The notes under the pieces are model-generated. The model saw only the letters and a list, made by a program, of their open reading frames with translations. It ran no database searches and had not been told where the DNA came from. From Mercurialis annua (taxonomy: Eukaryota; Streptophyta; Magnoliopsida; Malpighiales; Euphorbiaceae): 64,000 nt of DNA. The stretch spans positions 32,859,001 to 32,923,000 of the forward strand of contig NC_065575.1 of the NCBI RefSeq assembly GCF_937616625.2. Direction: 5' to 3'. Positions 53,340 to 63,255 of this stretch are shown in pieces. Position 1 is the first letter of the stretch; the number at the start of each line of letters is the position of its first letter. The translations under genes and the position numbers were made by a program.

Positions 53340-53925
53340 TAACGGGCGAATCTCATAGAATTAGTCTAAACTCTATGATTTTAAGGTTAAGCTAAATTTT
53401 TAATTCGCTTATTTAAGAAGTTTTTTTGAATTAATCTAAATTCTATTATTAAGGTTAAACCTTTTGTTCCCTTCTTTGAGTAAAGTCTTTTTAGTTTTCT
53501 TGAGGTTGAATTATTCCTTATTTTTTATTTAAAATTTAGTAGAACCTATCTTTTTCTGTTTGTGATTTTATTCCAAGGAGGAAAAGGAGCCTCTACTTTT
53601 TCTCCTCAGAATTTTTGTTCTGGGTTTAAACGAACTCATCTCTTTTTGTATTCAAGGTTAAACAAACTCATCTCTCAAAGGTTCGGTGAACCTATCTTTT
53701 TAAAATTCGGGCGAACCTATCTCTTCTTTTTCGTTAGGATTTTTATTCAAGATTTTGTAGAACCTATCTTCCTTCTAAATTTATCCAATGACTTTGCATT
53801 GAGGTGAAAATTTCACTTTATTGATAATAAAAAGTATGCACAATTATTTTAAAAAATGAAAAATAAAATGCAAAACAACATAAAGCTAAAAATAAATTGT
53901 TCTTCACCCAATAGATTAGGATCTT
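53340..53925 (-). other. Tat spacer right of the CACTA element
   Basis: It has repeated phrases such as TTAGTCTAAACTCTATGATTTTAAGGTTAA and TTCGGGCGAACCTATCTC in degenerate form (given here only in part). The 81-codon frame at 53562-53807 arises from these repeats. Non-coding. Confidence 0.5.
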
Positions 53926-54368
53926 CTACTGATAATATTTCTTCAAGTACTCCACATTCCAATACCTTGGCATTAATGTTCCTCTAAGGGTCTTCAAGTT
54001 GTAAACCCCTTTTTCTATGATCCTTCAATCATTTGTGGTATTTCTCAGTTGGGCTAAAGTTTTTTGACTCCTATATTTCTTAGCCGATCTCGGCATTCCT
54101 CAAAATTAAGTCTTCCACCATAAAATTTATGGGTTTATCTTTTCTTTTGTCGATACCGGACCGTCTTCTATTTATAGGATTTAGCCCAAATACCTGTTTG
54201 ATTTTTCCTTTCCTCGAACAGGTCAGGGCAAAGTCTTATCGTTGTTTCAGTGGATGCTTCCTTCAAGTAATTTACTCTCGGGCTTGACGTTCCGATTTGT
54301 ACTAGAATTACGGATTCTGTCCTGCACGCCAATTTGAATGCCGTTTTGTTGGTTCTTTTCTTTGACAT
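53926..54368 (-). pseudogene. Tat-lineage integrase C-terminal remnant
   Basis: On the minus strand the frame 54368-54168 reads VILVQIGTSSPRVNYLKEAS and IRLCPDLFEERKNQTG, matching the conserved PVEIG.PSPRV...LDLLEE region of Tat integrases. After frameshifts the end reads LRGTLMPRYWNVEYLKKYYQ, the typical Tat pol terminus (compare ...PWNAEHLRRYY), with a stop at 53926-53928. It fixes the element's orientation as minus. Confidence 0.8.
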
Positions 54369-54382
54369 GGTTCTATATGTCT

Positions 54383-55078
54383 AGAGGTGGCAAATAGTTG
54401 CCCAATCAAAACACCCAACCCGTCCAAAAAGATACAGCCCATTTCAATCCAAAAAATAATTGGATAATTTTTGACCCAACCTATTTTTTCAAAATATTTT
54501 GGGTCAAAATAAATTTATAAGAATGACCCAACGGATAAAATCAGGTCCAAATAAATTTCAAATTCAAGAATATTTAAATTCTTCTAAATAATATATAAAA
54601 AAATATCCATAAGTGTCTAATTTATTTTTCAAAATAAATTTTTCCAATAAATTACCTTTTTCCAAAAATTATTTTTTCCCAGAAAAATTATTTTTTCCCG
54701 AGAATTTTTTTTTCAAAATATCATTTTTTTCTTCAGAAAATTACCCTTTTTCCAGAAAATTATTCTTTTCCGGAAAATTATTTTTTTCCCGAAAAATTAT
54801 TTTTTTAGAATGTGTTTTTTCGGAAAATTAATTTTTTCCATAAAATTATTCTTTTCCGAAAAATTATTTTTTCAGAAAATTACTTTTTCCGGAAAATTAA
54901 TTTTTTTCCCGGAAAATTACCCTTTTTCAAGAAAATTATTTTTTTTTCCCGGAAAATTAATTTTTTCCGAGAAATTGATTTTTCCTGGAAAATCATTTTT
55001 TCAGAAAATTACCCCTTTTCTAGAAAATTATTTTTTTACGGAAAATTATTTTTTCCCGGACATATTATATATTTCAAG
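54383..55078. mobile_element. hAT-like terminus with internal minisatellite
   Basis: TAGAGGTGGCAAATAGTTG followed by GGGTCAAAATAAATTT and GACCCAA dyads is the kind of end seen in plant hAT elements. The opposite end was not found; a neighbouring hAT element starts at about 55079. The right two thirds (54613-55065) is a minisatellite. Confidence 0.5.
54613..55065. repeat. Minisatellite of GGAAAATTATTTTTTCC units
   Basis: Around twenty units of about 17-25 bp repeat with variation, built on (C)CGGAAAATTA followed by a T run and CC or CAG. Each unit is close to an inverted repeat of itself (GGAAAATTA versus the T-rich complement). Frames through it (54613-54831, 54810-55094) give repetitive KLFFSRKIIF-type peptides and are not genes. 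Confidence 0.85.
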
Positions 55079-55209
55079 TAGGGGAGAGCATTAATCGGTT
55101 TAGGTAAAGTCAGAAACCGACAATGTCGAAGTTTCCATTATTGAGGACCGGACCGTGCTATAAAAAATCAAAAACTTAACTCACCGATAATTTTTTTCGA
55201 TTCGGTTCG

Positions 55210-56628
55210 GTATCGGTTTTCTTAGTTGGTTTGGGCTTCTGCCGAAATCCATTTTTTAAACCCAATTTTTTTGAAAACCCCAATTTTATAACACAAATAT
55301 ACAATAAAAATATGCATTAACTATAAACATTCACAAACTTTATATACTAAATTTACAATACTCTATTTTCTACATTAATACAAGTTAAACATTTAACTTG
55401 AATACAATAAATAATAGCTATATCTATTACAAAAATTTTGTACCCTATTTTAAGACAAGTTAAAGAGTTAACTTATATACAAAAAATAATAGCCCTATCT
55501 ATTACAAAACAATTGTGTACTGTTTTAAGTTAAAGAGTTAATTTATATGCAAAACAAATAATGAACTGAAACTAAAATCAACAGCTCACTTGTTTGCACA
55601 ATTCAAGTATCCAAAATATAGACAGTAGACATCATTTGGCAACCACCACCACCAGCAGCAAACAAATTCTAAAATTTCAACAAATTCACTTTTCAAGTCT
55701 CTTTTAAAATGGTAATTTATAAACTGTAAAAACTAAAAAGGTTGAGGGAAAAGAGACTCAGATATAGTTTTTTTCCAATAAATATAAGGCGATCCAATTC
55801 GCACGGTTGCAATTAGCCTCATCATGCAAATCAGAAGGCCTTATGTGATAGATAAGGTGGAAGCATCATCATAGCCTAAAAAGAAGTTCAAACAAATGAC
55901 TTACTTAAAAGTTCAAACAAGTTCATAAGTTTAAAGTTCAAACAGATTCTGAAATCAAAGTTTAAATAGAATAACAAGTTCATACTGAAAACAGATTGAA
56001 AAGTTCAAAATTCAAACAAGTTCATAAGTTTAAACTTAAAACAGAATCAAGTGTTTAAAATTCAAACAAGTTGACAAGTTTAAACTGAAAACAAAATCAC
56101 AATTTCAAACAAAAAATAGATTCACATATTCAAACTCAAAGCAGCTTCATAAGTTCAAACTCCTAGCAAATTCACAAGTATAAAATTCAATATACATAAT
56201 ACGTTGAAAGTAGAAGTTTGAAAAGAATTAAAAAGCTGAAAATTCAATTAGATATCCATTTTTTAATGATGTATTAAAAACAAGTAGAAGTATAACTTAT
56301 AAACATAAGTTTGAAATAGAGTAGATTGAAAAAGCATTAAGGCATGGTAAAAAGCTAAGAACAATATAAAAAAGGATTGAGAATTGAGCTTCCACCTTTC
56401 TATGCCAAAAGAGAAGGGACCAAAGTGACAGGAACACATAGAGCTCAGAAAGGGACTAGAATGATACTTCAGTAGGGACCAAATGATACTTCAGAAGGGA
56501 CCAAAAAGAACAAGCACAAATTCTCAATTGCTTGCTTCCACAAAAAAAAATGCAACAGACTCCTTCAATTGGGCAAGTATGGATCAAAGAAAAGATATTT
56601 CAGATTAGCAACCAATCAGAAGAGCTAA
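55210..56628. other. hAT 3' non-coding region
   Basis: AT-rich. From about 55880 to 56180 a short motif, AAGTTCAAACAAGTTCA and variants, recurs many times, forming a degenerate tandem repeat. At 56460-56510 GGGACCAAATGATACTTCAG-like phrases repeat. No gene. Confidence 0.6.
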
Positions 56629-58363
56629 CTAAGTCAAAAAATCAGTTTTGAAAGTAGAGAGTAAGAATGCATAACCTTTTTTAAAGGGTTCAAGCTCATC
56701 AAGGCATTCTTCAACCACAAGAGGGATGGTTTCAAATCTGAGCCAATCCTGATTACACAGTAAAGCTTCCACAATTCTTGGAGTTAAAGAACTCCTGAAA
56801 TAATCAAGCACTCTCCCAGATGTGCTGAAGGCAGATTCCGAGGCAACTGTAGAAATTGGGACAACAAAGATATCTCGAGCCATCCTTAAAAGGATTGGAA
56901 ATCTTGCAGTATTAAGCTTCCACCATTTTAAAATATCAAACTTATCATCATTCTCGACAGGGGCCTCGTTCAAGTATATTTCCAACTCAGATTTTCTTGT
57001 CCCATTTACTGCTTGCCCTTTATTGTGCTCAACAAATTTAGCCTTCATTAAAGATGTATGCCTTTTAGCAGGAGGAGGCATAGGCCAGATTGACATTTGA
57101 CTTGAAACAAGTCCCTTTTCAGGTTGACTAGAACTAAACTGAAAGGATCCACTTCCAGATACACCACCCAGATATGCAGTTTGGTACTCATCAAACAAAA
57201 AATTCGACTCATACTTAATAGTATCAAACAACACAGAACCACTCTCTTTACCAAACAAATTACGCAGAGAAAACAACAGATCTTTTAATTTAGAAGTAGG
57301 ACCAAAGATATAAGAGAAAAATATCAATATGTTCATCTTTAATGGATCACCCCAGTACTTGTTGAACTTTTCTTTCATTTTCTTACCCATCTATTTAATC
57401 TCCACATCCTCACTAAGTATCATTTCATCCAATATGATAGACAAATCACATACTTCCAAATAATGCAGATTAGAGGTCACATTTAAAGATCCATATATGC
57501 GTAGAGTAGTGATATAAAAATAAGATAAGCATGTTGCAAATTTCTTTACTGCCTGCCAATCAAGAATGTTAGGAAAGCTATCGACCATGTCATTTCTAAA
57601 ATTTTCATTTACTTCTTCATAAGAATCAAACACAGATTTGAACAAACAGGCAGTATCAAGCATAAGATAGGTGGAATTCCATCTACTAGCAACATCAAGA
57701 CAAAGGGACTTTTTGGTACCAAGTTTAGCTCCAGAGGAAATACCATTAAACTGTTTAAGCCTAGAGGGACTGTTCCTTATATACATAATGCAGTCCCTAA
57801 TCTTTTTAATAGAAGCATTCATTTCTTTTAATCCATCAGAAACCACCAAATTGATAACATGTGCAATACTCCTCATATGCAAATAATGACACTTAGAAAC
57901 ATAAGTGCCCCATGAAATCATTTTTTCTTAAAAGCAGCAATAGCAGTATTATTGTTACCAGCATTATCCATGGTACTTACAGTGAAAACATTTTTCAAAC
58001 CTCAAGTAAGCAAACAATTTTCTATATTTTTGCTAATATAATCACCTTTGTGACCACAAACAGGAACCAAGGACAAAATTCTTTTATTTAGCTTCCATTC
58101 ATTATCAATCCAATGGCATGTTACACACATATAATTGACCCTTTGGATACTGGTCCAAGTATCAGTGGTTATGCTTACTCTTTGGCTCTGGTTTTTTTAA
58201 AACATTTTCAGCTTTAACCTCTCATCTAGATACATTTGGTAACAATCTATGTTAACAGTCCATCTAGATGGGATACTAAACCTAGGGCATGCAACATTCA
58301 TAAGTCTCTTAAAGCCCATACCCTCTACAAATCTAAATGGAAGTTCATCAACAATAATCATAT

Positions 58364-61332
58364 TGTCACGACCCGAATTCCATCCTAATCCAAGTCACGA
58401 CCGGCGCTAGGGATTGTGAATGGTTGTTCCGAAACCCGTAACAAGCCTAGAACCTCTAGAAATTTTTCGCAAATATTGTTATTGGAACGTACCTCGCGTA
58501 CGATCCGTTTTCAGAAAATACCGTTAAAACTTTTCTCGTTTAACGCAAACACATTTATGAGATTATACATATAAGTAAAATCTTGTTTTCAGAAGCACTG
58601 GTTGGATAACCTCGTTATCTCACCCTCGCTTCCTTCTAAAAACCTGGCGTGGTGATCACTAGAAAACAGGGACTTAAGTCTAGCTTGCCTTAACACATAG
58701 GCAACCCTGTTCCAGATCACTCGCTACCGTTAATATGTTTAATAAAATAGGCGGACACCTCTGCGTCTCGCAACGGTGGTATTAAACATATTAAAATACA
58801 CAGCGGACTGGTTACACATAGCCGGCGAATATAAAACATACTGTTTTTGACCCTCACAAAAACACATGAGGCCGACTCGGTAACTAGATACAATATGCCA
58901 CTAAGCAGCCACCCAAAAGGTATACACACGTGCACTAGATCCTATCAGAGTATCTAAACAAAGGACTAGTGGCACGACTGCTGGCACATTACACTTATAC
59001 TATTGCAGCATACTAAGAGTACAAAATCCTATGTACATTACCAAAGAAGAGCTTTCCCGAAGAAGGGATGTGGAAGCTCGACTGACCTCAAAGCTCAAAA
59101 TTGGAAAACAACAACGGGGTCAGAAATATAAATATTTCTGAGTGAGTAAACAGTTTACAGATAAATACCAAAATCGCATTATATATATATAAAACAGTTA
59201 TATATAAAATATGACCAATTACGTCGATCCATATGAAACCCTAGTTCACAAATGTCCTAACAGACACACTCATCTTACGAGCTTATAGACAACAGAATAA
59301 AGACCGTGAACTGAATCACTGCCGTCCAATTCTGTATCTCTGGTACATGGACCGTAATCAGAAACTGCCTTCGCGGCTTATTCCGCGACCGTAACTGTAT
59401 TACTGCCGTCTCAGGGTTTACCCGTGAAGTCAGGGCATTTACTTTCCCAATGACTTACACGACATGCATACCTCTATACCTCTATAGAAGTACATCTAAA
59501 AATCGGTGTTGGTGATCACGCAACCCTATTGCCGCCCAATAGGTAGCTCGTTCCAATGGATCTCTCTTGGCTAGTTATACTACTGCGATTATGGATTTAA
59601 AACAGTTGAATACTGATATTCAAAAGTAAACACGTAAACTCACAGTACTGTTAAGTTACTACTTAGCACCGCCGTATGTGTGACAGACTCCCTGGAGTCC
59701 TGGTCTGACTGCTGGACAAGTAGTCGGATCAAACATACAAAATACACAAGACAACACATCAATATCTATTTCTGGTATAAACATCTAGGCCCTGAAACCT
59801 AGGTCCAGACAAATCATACAAACATATAACACTTAACACTTATGTTCTCGTTCTTCTAAAAATTATTTAAATTGTTTTCATCTCAAGAAAATATTTAGAC
59901 TTCACTCTAGAAGTCCTTTTAGGTATAACAATACCTAATTAAAATCATTTAATAGTATAGACTTGATTGTCGAAACAATTCACAGTCGTATACTAATTAT
60001 TTAGCAACATCGCTTGCTAATTCTTTTAAACCGGTTAAACATCGACTTTAACTCTTTTAAAGTCCTTTTTAAATGTTTAACTTTACTTTTAAAATCTCAT
60101 TTTAAAAATATATAGGTTTAGGTTTAAAGACTCATTTCACTTTCTTTCAAAAGAAGTTATCATTTTAAAATGTTTTAGTTCGACGAAACTACGTCAAACG
60201 GATAGGGCAAAAAGCCTCAAAAGAATCCCCCTCCTTAGGTATCGGCCTGGTGCATGTTCGTGCGCCCCTGGCTAGTGCACGGTTGTGCACCATAGTGCAC
60301 GGTCGTGCACCCTGGATGGTGCACGTTCATGCACCTCCAGATTGGTGCACGTTCGTGCACCACATGTGCACGTCCGTGCACCAACATGCACAGCCCCGGG
60401 GAAACTCGATTTCCGGGGCATTTCGACGTGTTACAACCTTATTTTTCCGCTCCTAACACGTATACACAATCCAATCTATCCAAATTCACATTCAAAACGT
60501 AAAAACAATACGTATACGTTTGATTCGATACGGTAACCGTTTATAAACGAATATATATTCAAAATATATCGGAATATATTAAAATAAACGTCTAATACAA
60601 GATTAATATCTCGATTACTCGAGTAATCATCGAAGAAATGGAGTTAGAATCGAGAAACGGACGGATCGACGCGAAACCTAAGTCTCACTGTCGCCACTGT
60701 GAGCTAAGTAGCTCAATATCATTTGCTGAATGAAGCAAATGAATCTTGGGTTATAATCTGAGCCCTAATTGACATATATACAATAATGGTTAAAGTGATC
60801 TTTAGTACTAGCTCAATCATGCACTTTAAACCAACTTCTAAACTAGTCGTCCATAGCCTAAAACAGAAACGACTTTCGAATTTCGTGAAAATTTTACCAA
60901 AAATCTAATAAAATATAAAAAGAATAAAAATATAATTTTTATTCTTATCCGACTTATATTTTATTTTTAATAAATCATTTTCGATTTATTAGGCCTATAT
61001 TGGCTGCGCTTGATAAAATTTCTACTCCCAAATTTTATCAAATTTTCACGATAACCTTTTTAAATTATCCCGAGAATATTGGCACCAAAAATATTCGCAC
61101 GGGACTTATGAATTATTCCGCACCTAATTCATAAGTTTATATTATCCCTGTTAACTATATAAATATCCAAATTTAAATTTCTATAATTTAAATTTGAAAT
61201 CCTATTGCCACAATATAATTTTAGGGTCACTTATAAATTAAATTTATCTTTAAATTTAATTTACCTACTCCCGTCTAATAAAATATTAGACACGTGGCAA
61301 TATTTTATCCATTAAAATTCCGGGTTATTACA
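58364..61332 (-). mobile_element. Solo LTR of a Tekay-like Ty3/gypsy element, 2969 bp
   Basis: On the minus strand it begins TGTAATAACCCGG (61332) and ends GGTCGTGACA (58364). CATAT flanks it at 58359-58363 and 61333-61337, a perfect 5-bp target duplication. The TGTAATA(A/C)CCC start and GGGTCGTGACA end are typical of Tekay/Del-type LTRs. A TATA-like site on the minus strand lies near 60770-60778. Six GTGCAC-type palindromes lie downstream of it at 60249-60381. Confidence 0.9.
60249..60381. repeat. Cluster of six GTGCACGNNCGTGCAC palindromes in the Tekay-like LTR
   Basis: Copies lie at 60249-60266 (diverged), 60275-60290, 60295-60310, 60319-60334, 60345-60360 and 60366-60381. Variants at the centre are GGTT, GGTC, GTTC and GTCC. 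Starts are 20-26 bp apart, without fixed phasing. On the LTR's own strand they follow the TATA-like site by about 400-520 bp, so they would be transcribed. Overlapping frames rich in RAPL/VHVHAP are by-products. Confidence 0.92.
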
Positions 61333-61351
61333 CATATAATCAACTGCATTC
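61333..61351. other. 19-bp strip of hAT coding sequence between two solo LTRs
   Basis: The strip is CATAT, then AATCAACTG, then CATTC. CATAT is the right target copy of the Tekay-like solo LTR; CATTC is the left target copy of the Athila-like solo LTR. It encodes a few transposase residues on the minus strand. Confidence 0.9.
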
Positions 61352-62358
61352 TGTTGAGAATAAACCCAACTTGTAATAATCCGGAAGTCGGATATCGATC
61401 CCACGAGGAGTGAATCTAGAGCGATTGACGAGAATGAACTTTAGTTGCTAATCAATTCGTTTAGTAAATCGAACAATTGGATTTAGCAATTATCACTACA
61501 ACGAACTAGATTAAACTACCAACAATCAACACAAATTGCAATTAACAAACTAGATTAACAATTATAAATAACTAAATGATTAACAACTTAACGGGAATTC
61601 AAATGATAAACGAGGTTTAGAGGTCAACAATCCACCTAGGTCATGCATTCATGAGTTTCGGGATTAGAGTTATAAAACGAAGGCCGAGCGTTTCTAAATC
61701 GTAACTCCCGCTCTCTCGAGCCTCAAAGAGCTACAAAATCACAACTAATCAAGTTTAATCTACTCTCGTAGCACTAAACACAATTAGGGTAATTACAATA
61801 AATCACAATCCAAAGGCCACTTAATTACTAACCCACTCTCATGGTGTCACTAATTAAGCATCTAATCAATTCTTTCCAATTAACAAACCCTCTCTCAAGG
61901 TGAGTCTTAATCTAACAACAATAGTTAGGTAGCTAATCTAAGCAAGCCTTAGGAGCATTAATTAGAACATCAACACAAACCCTAACCCCAACCCAATCAT
62001 GCATTAACTAGGATTCATATCAACCCCCAAACAAAGGGGGTTTAGCCACTCATGCTTAAAACAACACAAGCAAACAATGAATAAGAACAATAGAGGATTA
62101 GAAAGTAAATAGGGGTTACCTTAATTAAATGAGTAGAGCAATCAACCATAAGAGATAATGAAGATTCAATAATAAATAAGCTTGCAATAATAATGAAGAT
62201 CTTGTTCTTACAAAGCAATAAAAGCTTCAAAAGCTCCAACAATGGTGGAAACTATGGAGCACTTAATTCTAAAGAGATTCTATTCCAAGAGAGACAATAA
62301 TCAAAAGGAATAAAATTGAGTGATAATGTCATATGACCTAAAATAGAGATAATGTTGT

Positions 62359-62366
62359 TTATATAG
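62359..62366 (-). promoter_or_regulatory. TATA box of the Athila-like solo LTR
   Basis: The minus strand reads GTACTATATAAACAAC, matching GTACTATATAAGGATA of the other LTR at 8605-8620. Confidence 0.65.
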
Positions 62367-62481
62367 TACTAGACAAAAGAGGAAATGAAAACATCAACTA
62401 CAAAAGTGTTTGGCCCAAAGAAGCAATTAAAATCAAGCCTTGTTGCATTTGAAATCAGATTTTCCCCCTTTTGCAAGCCTA

Positions 62482-62601
62482 AGCTCGATTCGAGCTCCCT
62501 TGGTTAAGTGAGGAGCTCGATTCGAGCTTGTCATTCTGAAACTCAATTTGATGGATCTCGATTCGAGCTCCCTTAAGCTATAAGTGAGCTCGATTCGAGC
62601 T
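62482..62601. promoter_or_regulatory. Palindrome cluster D in the solo LTR U3
   Basis: The 15-mer AGCTCGATTCGAGCT starts at 62482, 62514, 62555 (one mismatch, ATCTCG) and 62587. Spacings are 32, 41 and 32 bp. On the LTR strand the nearest copy is about 116 bp upstream of the TATA box (62359-62366). The core CTCGATTCGAG is shared with clusters A-C, but the outer half-site is AG rather than TGT, so TGTCTC is absent. Confidence 0.75.
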
Positions 62602-63255
62602 CCGATCTTCAAAACTTCATAACTTTGTGTAGAAATGTCTGATTGAGTCGGTTCTTGAACCGTTGGAAAGCTTGGGATGTCTACATTAACTTTCATGAAG
62701 AACACAAATTCATTTGAAGCTTTAAGAAGGTTCCAATTTTCCAATTAGTGCAGCGGGGTCGGCTTTTCAGACTTGTAAATGAGCTTTCGCATCTTTTTTG
62801 TTGACTTTTCCACCTTTTGCACCAAAATGCTTCCGCAATGCTCCCAAGTACCTGAAATACTAAAACACGTAATAAGGCATTCGGAATACCATAAAAACAT
62901 GACAAATCATAATAAAAGCATGCGGAAACGACACTCTAAATAGGAGTAAAATACTCCTATCACATTCCTAACATATTCTTGTGAAACTTTCAAGGTACCC
63001 AACTGCCCCTGCCCTTCATCCCCCTCACATTTAATAACAGGTTGTAGAGTAAGTAAGGCTTGCCTAGTATCTTTACTATGTGGGTTTTTTAGGCATGCAA
63101 GGTTATGTGATCTAAGTGTTGAAGTACCATTTAGTTTATTGTCAGAATTATAGACTCTGGCACAATATAAACACTAAGTCATAAGCAATTTCACAGTATC
63201 AACATAAACAATACGCTCATAATGATCCCACACTTTTGATCCTACCATTATCTGC

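Larger units (their letters stand above)
48769..54380 (-). mobile_element. 3' half of a second Tat-lineage element, minus orientation
   Basis: Reading on the minus strand: integrase C-terminal remnant (54368-53926), a repeated non-coding spacer (53800-52040, interrupted by a CACTA element), an antisense ORF remnant on the plus strand (about 50760-52027), then an LTR ending at 48769. This mirrors the order at 9583-11984. The 5' side is cut near 54380, where a hAT-like terminus begins. Confidence 0.75.
61352..62962 (-). mobile_element. Solo LTR of an Athila-like element, 1611 bp
   Basis: On the minus strand it begins TGATAGGAGTATTTTACTCC (62962) and ends TTCTCAACA (61352). CATTC flanks it at 61347-61351 and 62963-62967, a perfect 5-bp target duplication. 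It is related to the LTR at 8144-9582: same start, a GGGCCAAACAC block (versus GGGCCAAACATTC), TACTATATAA promoter box, CGAGAGAGCGG-like blocks in the AT-rich middle, and CGTGGGATCGAT near the end. Its U3 palindromes differ in sequence from those of the other LTR. Confidence 0.93.
56629..63250 (-). pseudogene. hAT transposase with BED zinc finger, broken by stops and two LTR insertions
   Basis: Reading on the minus strand, the BED finger is at about 63240-63080 (KVWDHYERI, CLYCARVY, GTSTLRSHNLAC). The gene is then interrupted by solo LTRs at 61352-62962 and 58364-61332. It resumes with IIVDELPFRFVEGMGF at 58363, VSITTDTWTSIQRVNYMCVT near 58190, HYLHMRSIAHVINLVVSDGL (57890-57830), and the hAT dimerisation domain FDILKWWKLNTARFPILLRM with ASESAFSTSGRVLD (56960-56790). 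The family cuts and pastes hAT DNA. Reading frame is continuous across both LTR sites when each LTR and one target copy are discounted. Independent damage includes in-frame stops near 63190 and 58200, a frameshift near 57925 and a TAG at 57391-57393. Confidence 0.85.
55079..63255 (-). mobile_element. hAT element with transposase gene, disrupted by two solo LTRs
   Basis: The lower end, TAGGGGAGAGCATTAATCGG, followed by TTCGGTTCGGTATCGGTTTT near 55200, is typical of a group of plant hAT elements with CGGTTCGG-rich ends. A transposase gene lies on the minus strand from about 63250 to 56629. Its upper terminus is displaced beyond the window by a Tekay-like LTR at 63256. Confidence 0.8.

Noticed and set aside
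54613..55094. ORFs with repeated ENYFFSRKLF-type peptides
   Set aside because: They are produced by the GGAAAATTA minisatellite.
60250..60536. Three overlapping ORFs rich in HVHAP/RAPL
   Set aside because: They are translations of the GTGCAC palindrome cluster in three frames inside a solo LTR.
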